A stretch of 18,724 bases of DNA from the NCBI GenBank assembly GCA_018304285.1, contig JAGVWL010000013.1, forward strand, positions 1 to 18,724, given 5' to 3'. Both the position numbers and the translations under genes were made by a program. Positions 1 to 6,695 of this stretch are shown here, piece by piece. The notes beneath the pieces are model-generated. The model saw only the letters and a program-made list of their open reading frames with translations, made no database searches and was not told the origin of the DNA. Every line of letters begins with the position of its first letter. The stretch's first letter is position 1. The stretch comes from Microcaldota archaeon (GTDB taxonomy: Archaea; Micrarchaeota; Micrarchaeia; Norongarragalinales; Norongarragalinaceae).

Positions 1-53
1 TGGCGAAACACGGTTTTTCCAAGAAAGAAATGGAAAAACTGCTGGAAAGCTGA
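1..53 (+). CDS. C-terminal end of an unidentified protein (partial)
   Basis: An open frame enters from the left edge and ends at TGA (51-53). It encodes AKHGFSKKEMEKLLES, a charged amphipathic tail of the kind common at protein C-termini. Of the three frames it is the only one with a protein-like composition that stops early. Only 16 residues are present, so the function cannot be named. The gene is convergent with the rRNA operon on the other strand. Confidence 0.45.
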   Translation, partial: AKHGFSKKEMEKLLES

Positions 54-112
54 CTTTTGCCCGATTTTCAGCCAGGGCGCTCAAGCCTCCGGCTAAGCTT
101 TGACTTGACACA

Positions 113-123
113 AGAAAAAAATA
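113..123 (-). terminator. Possible rRNA operon terminator (T-run)
   Basis: On the minus strand, about 30 nt beyond the 23S processing stem, the transcript runs through seven consecutive T within a longer AT-rich stretch. Archaeal polymerase terminates at such T-runs without needing a hairpin. The position, after the last processing signal and facing the convergent partial gene, fits an operon end. It is a short motif, so the call is tentative. The rest of 54-153 shows no gene, and no 5S rRNA is present. Confidence 0.35.
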
Positions 124-153
124 GCAATATGCCGACTTAATTTGTTTTTTCAC

Positions 154-179
154 GCTGTGCAGGTTTATTCGAGGAGTAG
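154..179 (-). other. 23S precursor processing stem, 3' strand
   Basis: This 26-nt segment is complementary to 4840-4864 apart from one extra base. The two arms bracket the whole 23S gene and would pair into a stem of about 25 bp, as in archaeal pre-23S processing stems cut by the splicing endonuclease. A smaller GCAA-loop hairpin lies between this arm and the 23S 3' end (about 190-213). Confidence 0.85.
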
Positions 180-454
180 CTCTCACGATTAGAAAAAAAG
201 CTTGCGCTTTCTCTTGTCATTATAGTGAGTAAGTTATGGTCGTTAGTAACGCTCAGCTGAACACCTCGCTTGCGCTTGGTGCGTACACCTGCGTCCTATC
301 AAACTCATCTGCTATGAGTGACCTAAGCCGCTTCGTTTCAGGATTGACTTCGAGCTTAGATGCCTTCAGCTCTTATTCTAATGGCGCGTGGCTACCCTGC
401 TTGCTTGCAAACAACAGGCAAACCAGAGGCGCCGGATCGATGTTCCTCTCGTAC

Positions 455-1156
455 TTATCGATCCTTCCCTTCAAGCGGCCAAACAATCCTAAAAGATGCA
501 ACCGAACTGTCTATGTCGCCCCTTCTAGAACGCTTAAGCAATTCAAAACGAAACACTTTATCCGGATGAGCCGAATTAAAACTATCGTAAAACTTCAAAA
601 CTTGCTCGCTCCCGTGAACCATCAACGCGTACATGCGCGTTTCACTCCCTTTCTTCACGTACGGCCCGCAAACGCGGCCGCACCGGATTCCGAATTCGGA
701 AACGATTTCCCTTATTTCGCCCAGAACACCCTGGTTGGCTTGAGCCAAATAAATCCGAATGTCCTTTTCAGGAACGTCCAAAGTCGTTTTCTCGAAGGAA
801 TTAATGCTTCCCTCCGCATCGAAAAAACCCCGGACGTAAGCCGCTTTCAACTCTCCAGAGCCGTTTGAAATCCACGTTGGCGTCAGCCAAGTGGACTGGT
901 CTCCGTTGAATTCAGCCAGCTTCGAAAGTTCTTGAAAAACTTTCTTGGAAGTAATGCTCAAACACCAAACGCCATGCCTCTCGTCAAAGTAAAAGCTTGC
1001 TTTCCTGCCGAAATTCCTTTCGAGAATTCCGGCCAAAAGCTCGAGCCATAGTTTGCTCTTTTGGTAAAACCTGATTCGGTAAATCCCTTCTTTGGGAATG
1101 CTCGTAATGTTTCCATCACGCAAAGCTCCAATCAGGTAAGCGATTTCTTCATTCAC
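455..1156 (-). CDS. LAGLIDADG homing endonuclease in 23S intron (2597 site)
   Basis: This is a single-chain LAGLIDADG endonuclease, expected to cut the intronless 23S allele and spread the intron. With the GTG start at 1156 it has 233 residues. The first motif, IAYLIGALRDG, lies at residues 5-15 with catalytic Asp14; the second, YVRGFFDAEGS, has Asp113. Two motifs in one chain is the monomeric I-DmoI-like form. The frame stays open upstream to an ATG at 1249 (264 residues). I prefer 1156 because motif 1 normally sits close to the N-terminus and because the GTG lies 24 nt after the TTTAAAA box of the shared element. The frame runs through the 3' splice site, so the last 18 residues in the linear precursor come from rRNA exon. 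In a circularised intron the frame would instead run 25 codons past the junction to TAA at 1185-1183. Confidence 0.88.
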   Translation of the reverse strand: MNEEIAYLIGALRDGNITSIPKEGIYRIRFYQKSKLWLELLAGILERNFGRKASFYFDERHGVWCLSITSKKVFQELSKLAEFNGDQSTWLTPTWISNGSGELKAAYVRGFFDAEGSINSFEKTTLDVPEKDIRIYLAQANQGVLGEIREIVSEFGIRCGRVCGPYVKKGSETRMYALMVHGSEQVLKFYDSFNSAHPDKVFRFELLKRSRRGDIDSSVASFRIVWPLEGKDR

Positions 1157-1261
1157 GATTAATCCGAAATCTTTCCCAGCTTTTAAATCTTCAGAGAGTG
1201 GCTTTCCAGTGCTTCCAGTGGTTCGAATGAATTGCCTATGATTGTGCATTCTAAAAGAGGT
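513..1261 (-). mobile_element. Archaeal BHB intron in 23S at about E. coli 2597/2598, with LAGLIDADG ORF
   Basis: The 749-nt insertion interrupts helix 93 of the 23S. The BHB is readable: central helix GTCG (1267-1264) with CGAC (518-515), bulges CGA (1263-1261) and ATA (514-512), and an intron-side helix CCTCTT with AAGGGG. Cutting after the second base of each bulge joins GTCGCG to AGACAGTTCGG, which restores the conserved helix-93 sequence. This family of introns is excised by the tRNA splicing endonuclease and usually circularises. It carries a homing endonuclease ORF preceded by the shared 31-nt element. Confidence 0.93.
1181..1211 (-). promoter_or_regulatory. Shared 31-nt intron element, copy in 23S intron 2597
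   Basis: In transcript sense the element reads CACTGGAAAGCCACTCTC, then TGAAG, then ATTTAAAA. It matches the copies in the other two ORF-bearing introns. The TTTAAA box ends 24 nt before the preferred GTG start, the usual spacing of a TATA box to the start of an archaeal leaderless gene. It may therefore be an internal promoter. A conserved RNA structure is the alternative. Confidence 0.55.
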
Positions 1262-1381
1262 CGCGACGTTCTGAACCCAACTAACGTAGGTCTTTAATGG
1301 ATGAACAACCCAACCCTTGGTGGCTCCTGCACCACCAGGATGACCTGAGCCGATAGCGATGTACCAAACCGCGGTGTCGAT

Positions 1382-1582
1382 TTATTCTTTTTCAAGAACA
1401 ATTCTTCCCGCCCCCTACGCGTTGAGCGTCAGAGTTCAAACCGGTCACTAACATCTTTTGCGAGAGATTCCAAAACCTAACTAGCATGGATGCCAGTGTC
1501 GGTTTAAACGAAGACTGATCGCTCAAAACGCGGGGTTGAAAAAGAAAGTTCCATTCGCCTTTCAATGAAGAAAGGGGAAAAA
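1382..1582 (-). other. Small ORF-less BHB intron in 23S at about E. coli 2477/2478
   Basis: This 201-nt insertion sits in the loop of helix 89. The BHB is central helix GTTC (1588-1585) with GAAT (1387-1384), bulges ATT (1584-1582) and AAA (1383-1381), and an A/T helix TTTT with AAAA on the intron side. Cutting after the second bulge base gives AGTTCATATCGAC, identical to E. coli. No ORF of useful length and no copy of the 31-nt element is present. It may be a degenerate intron or a transcribed expansion. The exact restoration of conserved sequence favours an intron. Confidence 0.82.
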
Positions 1583-1640
1583 ATGAACTCTCAACCGCGA
1601 CGAGCCTGTTTGAGGTTTCGCGTACAATCCCACCGGAAAA

Positions 1641-2204
1641 TTAAAACAAATTTTCTAAAGCTTGCGATTTCAAAGGATGTTCCGAGCCAATCGCCTGCTT
1701 GAAGCGCGAAATGTTTTCGCGCGTTCGCACGTTCAACTGGCCTATGTCTCGCGAATTCGTTATTTTATTAGGGATTATTCCGAAATCTTCAGAAAGCATT
1801 TTCGAAATCAATTCCAATTTCGACGTGTCTTTCTGGTAGATCTCGAGACGGTAGCACATTCCTTGCTTTCGCTTTGGAACGCTGCCTTCGGCATCGAAAA
1901 AACCCCGAATGAAATGCGATTTCACCTCGCTATTTTCATTCAAGAGAGAATCTAGGTTCTGCATCGAGCTTGAAATCTCGAAAAAAGCTTTTTTTGAATA
2001 AAGCCTGATTCGATAGAGCTTGGATTTTCGTTGCTTGACTTTCGGACTCTTTCCGTAGAGTCTTTCGACCCTGGGAAGAATCGAGTTTGAAAGCCAAGAC
2101 TCGATCTTCTGCTCGTATTCGATGCAGTATTCTCCTTTGTTTTTGCGGTGCACGAGACAACCGTCTCCTAATGCTCCCAACAAATACGCGAAATCCTTAT
2201 CCAT
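1641..2204 (-). CDS. LAGLIDADG homing endonuclease in 23S intron (2450/2451 site)
   Basis: This is a double-motif LAGLIDADG endonuclease of 187 residues from the chosen ATG at 2204. The frame stays open to an ATG at 2225 (194 residues). Motif 1 is FAYLLGALGDG, with its Asp at residue 14; motif 2 is HFIRGFFDAEGS, with its Asp at residue 104. The ATG at 2204 is preferred because motif 1 then begins at residue 5, as in the neighbouring intron protein, and because it is exactly 24 nt after the TTTTAAA box of the shared element. An adjacent ATG at 2207 cannot be excluded. The TAA stop at 1643-1641 lies inside the intron, unlike the other two intron ORFs. It resembles the 2597-site protein in motif context only, so the two introns were probably acquired separately. 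Confidence 0.88.
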   Translation of the reverse strand: MDKDFAYLLGALGDGCLVHRKNKGEYCIEYEQKIESWLSNSILPRVERLYGKSPKVKQRKSKLYRIRLYSKKAFFEISSSMQNLDSLLNENSEVKSHFIRGFFDAEGSVPKRKQGMCYRLEIYQKDTSKLELISKMLSEDFGIIPNKITNSRDIGQLNVRTRENISRFKQAIGSEHPLKSQALENLF

Positions 2205-2228
2205 CATTTGAAAGCATTCTCCCATTAG

Positions 2229-2259
2229 TTTTAAACCTAATGAGAGTAGCTTTCCACTG
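2229..2259 (-). promoter_or_regulatory. Shared 31-nt intron element, copy in 23S intron 2450
   Basis: In transcript sense it reads CAGTGGAAAGCTACTCTC, then ATTAG, then GTTTAAAA. It has the same length and layout as the copies at 1181-1211 and 6503-6533. The A/T box ends 24 nt before the ATG at 2204. A second CACTGGAA lies just upstream, so the first part is an imperfect tandem repeat, as it also is in the 2597-site intron. Confidence 0.55.
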
Positions 2260-2384
2260 TTTCCAGTGCTTGCGGATTGTAAACGAAATTACCCCCGGGG
2301 TAGCTTGTCTGTCAGAATGAGCCCTCATTAAAAGGGCATCATTGTTCGTTAAGCCCTGCTTTCGCACCTGCGACCCATAAAACA

Positions 2385-2424
2385 GATTTTTCTTTACTTG
2401 ATTTTTCTTTAGTAAAGAAAAATC
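2385..2424. repeat. AT-rich palindromic insertion inside the 23S rRNA
   Basis: A near-perfect palindrome with 12-nt arms (2400-2411 and 2413-2424) is preceded by a direct copy of one arm (GATTTTTCTTTA at 2385-2396). It lies at the tip of a domain V helix closed by CTGTGATC and GGTCGCAG, where E. coli has only a short loop, so it lengthens that helix by roughly 45 nt. No splice motif was found, so it is probably retained. A related palindrome lies in the 16S-23S spacer at 5046-5084. Confidence 0.7.
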
Positions 2425-4839
2425 ATTTGTTAAGATCACAGTCAATCCAGCATTTGTCTTTGACCCTCTACAGCGCGTTTCTGACGCGCTTGAGCTGAAT
2501 ATTGGGCGCCTTTGTTATCTTTTCGAAGGCGTGCCGCCCCAGCCAAACCACCCACCTGCAGCTGTCTTTCTTTCGAAATAAGCAATGCAGTCGAAAAATA
2601 GCAGTGTCACACTTTCGCCTATCACACTCCCAGAAGAGTGCGCTTAACGGCTCCTGCTTACACTTTGATTCTCCAACCGAATTACAACAACAGGCTGTGG
2701 TTAAGCTCCACGGGGTCTTCGTTTCCCTTTAGGATTCCTCGGCATGTTCACCGAGAAGTAGGTTCACCAGGTCCAAAGCAGGGACAGCAAGACAGTCGTT
2801 ACGCCATTCATGCAAGCCGCCAATTAAGCGGCGAGGTACTACGCTACCTTAAGAGAGTCAGAGTTACTCCCGCTCTTTGCCAGTCCTTTGCTCCCTTGAA
2901 AAGGAGTTTGAGATACTGGTAGTGAGCAGGCGTCAACCATCGTACTCAACCTTTCGGTTTTGCGATGATTTGTGTTTTTGATAAACAGTCGCTGTCTCCT
3001 TGCCACTGCGACCTACGAACCCCCAATCGACAAAGTCTATGGAAGAATGTAGGCAGCCCTTCTTCCGAAGTTACGGGCCTAGATTGCCGAATTCCCTTGC
3101 TATGGTTCTCCTGCCACGCCTTGGCTTGCTCTGCCAGGACCACCTTTCAGTAAAGTTTTTTCCAAGGTTTTTCCAAAGAAAAAGCTTCTGTACTGGTTCT
3201 GGGTACGGACACTTCGGATCACTCCCGCTCCATTTTCACGGGCTCTAGGATTCAACCCAACCCCCTTGCGGAGGCCATTCCCTGCTTCAACGAGTGCTCC
3301 TCATTACGAGACTTCCCCGTTGTATTCAAGTTAACAACAATGCGTGTTGTGGGCCTATCCCTAAGCGTTTGGATGCGGGCTTGCGTTGCCGCACTTACCA
3401 AAGTGGTACGCGAATGTTAACGCGTTTCCCTTTCGACATCACTGTCGTTTAGTCTTAGGACCGACTTACTCTTGGTCGACTAACGTTGCCAAGAAACCCT
3501 TAGTCCTTTCGGCGTCCAGGATTCTCGCCTGGAATAGTTGCTACTAGCACCAAGATCTTCATTGCAACCCGCTCCACAAGACCTCACGGCCTTGCTTCTG
3601 CGCGAGCTGCACGCCCCTCTACTAAATCACGCTTAACAAAGCGTGTTCTGAAGTATCGGCGAACTGCTTAGTCCCGAGAGTTTACAACGCTTCAGTCCTT
3701 GATGGGTCCGCTGTTACGCGTTGTTTAAAGGATGGCAGCTTCTGTTCCTACCTCCCCACTGTCTAAGAACCAAAACGTCTTGTAGAACACTCAGCAGTTT
3801 CTTAGGGGCCTTAACTCCAGTAAGCGTCTTTACGCCCTCGCGACACGCGCTTAACTCATGCCGCCAACTCCGGTCTTCTAAAACGTTGTTAGCTTCGGAG
3901 TTTGATAGCAAAGTGAGGGCTTTCGCCCCCGTGCTTCGCAATCGGTAGCTCTACCTAACAACAATCTCCAACCGGGCTGAACTGCGGTTCACTTCGAAGG
4001 GAACCCGCTATCGCCAAGCTCGAATGCACTTTCATCCCTAAACGTGAGTCACCCAAGAGGCTAGACCATCACTGGTTGCGGGCTTCCACCACCCTGAAGG
4101 GCGGCTTCACCCTGCTCACGCTTAGATCGCATTGGCTTCGGGTCTCACAAGAGTGACTTAACGCCGGTTAAGACGCCCCCCCTCACGCTTGCGCGTTGCG
4201 GGGATTTCGCTTTCGCTATGCACAATGCTTGCCACTCTCGTGAACTCCTTGGCTCTTGCTTCAAGAAGTACGACACGACCCCGTACCCTCTTCGGGCCTT
4301 TCGGGCCGAGTCTTCATGTCGCCTTACAATTTCAGGCACTTTTAACGCCGCTTTCGCGGTGCTTTTCAGTTTTCCCTCACGGTACTGAATTCGCTATCGG
4401 TCTTGAGTTGTATTTTAGGGTTGCAAGTTAATACTCGCAATTTCGCACAGCCAATCCAGGCTATGCTACTCTGGAATTCTCCCCATCCCCTTTCGGTTCG
4501 CTTACACGGCTTTCACGTTCTGAGGCGCAACTTTCCAGTTGCCTTCAGCTCTCGATCGGGGATTAAAAGAAGAACCCAAAACACCACATATCTTCTCTCC
4601 TTGCAGAGAGGATTCGGTTTGCCCTGATGCGCTTTCGTTCGCACTAATCACGCAATCCCTATTGGTTTCTCTTCCTCCGCTTACTAAGATATTTCAATTC
4701 AGCGGGTGTGCGCTCCTTTCGGAGCATTCGGGAACCTCGGGTTCAATGCCTGCATGCGGCTACCCCGAGCTTTTCGCAGCTTGCCACGCCCTTCGTCGCC
4801 ACTCAAGCCAAACCATCCACTGTAAGGCTTTGCAACAAA

Positions 4840-4864
4840 CTACTCCTCGATAAACCTGCACAGC
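4840..4864 (-). other. 23S precursor processing stem, 5' strand
   Basis: This arm is complementary to 154-179 across about 25 bp with one extra base on the 3' side. It lies immediately before the estimated 23S 5' end and defines the precursor excised from the operon transcript. A separate GAAA-loop hairpin with 7-bp arms (4877-4894) sits just upstream in the spacer. Confidence 0.85.
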
Positions 4865-5045
4865 TTCATGAAAATTGCGTTCCTTTCGGAACGCATTAAG
4901 TCAGCACATCAGATTCAAACGCCTTTTGCAAGAAGGTCTTACTATGAATCTTGTTTTCTTCGCCCGCAAACCGTTTTGAGGCGGTAAGCGGACATACGCA
5001 TTACTTTCCCGTGATTTTCCGCGCGCCGTTTTTTCCAGCAGTTTT

Positions 5046-5084
5046 CTTTCTTTACTTAATTTTTCTTGCCTAAAGAAAAATTAA
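5046..5084. repeat. AT-rich palindrome in the 16S-23S spacer
   Basis: Arms TTAATTTTTCTT (5056-5067) and AAGAAAAATTAA (5073-5084) flank a short GC-containing loop. A preceding TCTTTACTT matches the layout of the palindrome inside the 23S at 2385-2424. It begins directly at the 3' end of tRNA-Ala, so it may shape tRNA 3' processing or be a copy of the same small repeat. Confidence 0.6.
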
Positions 5085-5156
5085 TGGACTCGGTGGGATT
5101 TGAACCCACGGCCTCCTGCTTGCAAAGCAGGCGCGCTGCCACTGCGCCACGAGCCC
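5085..5156 (-). tRNA. tRNA-Ala (TGC)
   Basis: This is a 72-nt cloverleaf in the 16S-23S spacer. The acceptor strand GGGCTCG pairs with CGAGTCC, with one G-U. The anticodon loop CTTTGCAAG gives anticodon TGC, and the T-arm is GTGGG TTCAAAT CCCAC. The discriminator is A and no CCA is encoded. An alanine tRNA between 16S and 23S is the classic euryarchaeal-type operon layout. Confidence 0.96.
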
Positions 5157-5186
5157 TTTCGTAGCGCGCGGCTTGAGATTATTATT

Positions 5187-5235
5187 GCAGGGGAAAAGAA
5201 GAGAGCCTGAAAAACTTTTTTTCGCAAGACGCTAA
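5187..5235 (-). other. 16S precursor processing stem, 3' strand
   Basis: Two blocks here (5187-5206 and 5224-5235) are complementary to 7638-7655 and 7614-7625 on the 5' side of the 16S. The inner block is a perfect 12-bp match (GCAAGACGCTAA with TTAGCGTCTTGC). The outer is about 18 bp with a 2-nt bulge. An unpaired stretch between them may be the cleavage site. A small hairpin (5260-5274) lies between this arm and the 16S 3' end. Confidence 0.85.
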
Positions 5236-5835
5236 CCCCATTGCAGAGTTAGACTTAAAGGATAGCTTCTATCCTCCGTTTACTTTGCCCAAATTAGTTC
5301 CCGGAACAAATGGAGGTGATCTAACCGCAGGTTCCCCTACGGTTACCTTGTTACGACTTAACCCTCCTCATGAAGATCTAGCTCGAATGCAACCGAAGTT
5401 ACAGCCTCACTAAAACCTCACTTGGATGGCTTGACGGGCGGTGTGTGCAAGGAGCGGGGACATATTCACCGCGCGATGATGACACGCGATTACTAGGGAT
5501 TCCAACTTCATGGGGGCGAGTTTCAGCCCCCAATCCGTACTGGAGTAGGGTTTAGGTGATTGCCTTCACCTTTCGGTGTCGGAACACATTGTCCCTACTA
5601 TTGTATGCCACGTGTGGCCCAGCAGATTCAGGCCATACGGACCTAGCGTCGCCTTCTCCTTCCTCCCACTTAACGCGGGCAGTCTCCACAGAGTGCCCTC
5701 CCAATTTCTTGAAAGGTAGCAACTGTGGACGAAGATCTCGCTCGTTGCACGACTTAACGTGACACCTCACGGCACGAGCTGGCGCTGGCCATGCAACACT
5801 TCTCGGCTTGTTAGCTAAGATCGTTAGTCTGAGCT

Positions 5836-6480
5836 TCATACTGCCGTCTCTGCTGGTGAGTTTCCCGGCGTTGAGTCCAATTGAACCGCAGCATCCACCC
5901 CTTGTGGTATAGGAGAAAAGAATTCTTGGCCGGAAAGTTCTTCTATAAAAATTACTTCGTCACACTCGCTTTTCAAGGCGATCAAACCCGCAGAAACGGT
6001 GTTCTTCGGGACTATTGCGACGAATTTCAAATCAGGAAAATCTTTCTTGATTTTGCTCGCTTTGAAAGCAATTGATTCTCCTTTGATCTCACTCTTTTGC
6101 GACGTTACCTCGACGATGATTTTAGGAATTCCGTTTTCGAATTTTGCTAAATCGACCTCAAAAGGCCTTATCGAAGTTTTGATTATCGAATGTATTTCGA
6201 AATCGCTTCCTGGCTCCAATGAAAGACTGAAACCAAGAGTTTGCAAATAGCTTATTACGAGTGATTCAGAAGGAGACAACTGTTTTTTCTTTGCTGCATT
6301 TCTCGCTCCTAAAGATTTAGATGATTTATCTTGTGCAAAACCGCCTTTACGACGGTCTTCTTCAGATAAAATCTCATTTAATTTCAGAGCGCCTTTTTTA
6401 CTCCACATTCTTCTTGTTTCTTCAGAGTATTTCAGCAGCACCGCTGCTCTGCCAAGTTTTCCCGCTTCAGATTTGTTCAT
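5836..6480 (-). CDS. Putative PD-(D/E)XK-like nuclease encoded in the 16S intron
   Basis: This 214-residue protein (from ATG 6480; the frame is open to ATG 6498) has no LAGLIDADG motif. Numbering from 6498, residues 8-72 are basic and repeat a K/R-x-x-G pattern (GKLGRAAVL, WSKKGALKL, RRKGGFAQ, SLGARNAA), plausibly DNA-binding. Residues 75-165 show a helix with Glu78, then PFEVDLAKF (Asp116), then IIVEVTSQK (Glu130, Lys135), then a Lys-rich helix and FVAIVP. That order resembles a PD-(D/E)XK core, although the usual E-x-K is E-V-T with Lys five positions after the Glu. Its place in an intron suggests a homing role. The frame runs past the 3' splice site, so the last 23 residues are 16S exon sequence. 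The ATG at 6480 is 22 nt after the TTTAAA box. The function is inferred. Confidence 0.65.
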   Translation of the reverse strand: MNKSEAGKLGRAAVLLKYSEETRRMWSKKGALKLNEILSEEDRRKGGFAQDKSSKSLGARNAAKKKQLSPSESLVISYLQTLGFSLSLEPGSDFEIHSIIKTSIRPFEVDLAKFENGIPKIIVEVTSQKSEIKGESIAFKASKIKKDFPDLKFVAIVPKNTVSAGLIALKSECDEVIFIEELSGQEFFSPIPQGVDAAVQLDSTPGNSPAETAV

Positions 6481-6550
6481 GAATGAAACAAATTTCATTA
6501 GAATTTAAACTTGAGCAGAGCACCTTTCCAGTGGTTCAAGAATTCTCTTC
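5910..6550 (-). mobile_element. Archaeal BHB intron in 16S near E. coli 930-934, with nuclease-like ORF
   Basis: This insertion of about 641 nt splits AGGAATTGGCGGGGGAGC from ACCACAAGGGG. BHB: central helix GGAG (6556-6553) with CTCC (5915-5912), bulges CTG (6552-6550) and TAT (5911-5909), and a 13-bp intron helix centred on GAATTC. The canonical cut leaves AGCTTACCAC in the mature rRNA, two T more than the usual archaeal AGCACCAC. A shifted cut would give the consensus. Boundaries are therefore certain only to about 2 nt. It carries the 31-nt element and an ORF that is not of the LAGLIDADG type. Confidence 0.9.
6503..6533 (-). promoter_or_regulatory. Shared 31-nt intron element, copy in 16S intron
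   Basis: In transcript sense it reads CACTGGAAAGGTGCTCTG, then CTCAA, then GTTTAAAT. The layout matches the 23S intron copies although the downstream ORF belongs to a different family. The box ends 22 nt before ATG 6480. The same region holds TAATG at 6500-6496, where the stop of the frame read around a circular intron overlaps the upstream ATG. Confidence 0.55.
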
Positions 6551-6695
6551 AGCTCCCCCGCCAATTCCTTTAAGTTTCAATCTTGCGATCGTACTCCCCA
6601 AGCGGCAGACTAAACGTTTTCACTACGGCACTGCAGCAACGCGAAGTCGCTGCAACGCCAAGTCTGCATCATTTACTGCACAGGACTACTCGGGT

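Larger units (their letters stand above)
1610..2289 (-). mobile_element. Archaeal BHB intron in 23S between A2450 and A2451, with LAGLIDADG ORF
   Basis: This 680-nt insertion falls in the peptidyl-transferase loop. BHB: central helix GGGG (2295-2292) with CCTC (1615-1612), bulges TAA (2291-2289) and AAA (1611-1609), then an intron helix TTTCG with CGAAA and an outer 8-bp helix TACAATCC with GGATTGTA. Cutting after the second bulge base joins GGGGGTA to ACAGGC, restoring the universal TAACAGG with the junction between A2450 and A2451. Its ORF lies fully inside the intron. Confidence 0.93.
218..4840 (-). rRNA. 23S ribosomal RNA, interrupted by three introns
   Basis: The minus strand carries the whole large-subunit rRNA. 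Recognisable segments in transcript order are ACAGTGGATGG near the 5' end, CTCTTAAGGTAGCGTAGT, GAAGACCCCGTGG, the P-loop CTGGGGCGG, GGTGCGAAAGC, the A-loop TGTTCATCC, GTTCAGAACGTCG, and the sarcin-ricin loop AGTACGAGAGG. Three introns (513-1261, 1382-1582, 1610-2289) total 1630 nt, leaving about 2.99 kb of mature rRNA, normal for archaea. With introns removed, A2451 to the segment GTTTGG matches E. coli in length exactly. Odd points: an AT-rich palindromic insertion near 2385-2424, and non-consensus bases at positions equivalent to 2448, 2503 and 2505. Mature ends are estimates. Confidence 0.96.

Noticed and set aside
1..150. 5S rRNA after the 23S
   Set aside because: No 5S-like sequence is seen before the T-run, and the space is too short. 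It is probably unlinked.
236..4899. Many plus- and minus-strand ORFs across the 23S exons
   Set aside because: They lie on conserved rRNA sequence and have no recognisable domains. The rRNA explains the region, and only the intron ORFs carry protein motifs.
5552..5839. 95-residue ORF just after the 16S intron ORF
   Set aside because: It falls wholly in 16S exon sequence with conserved rRNA motifs and has no coding signs.
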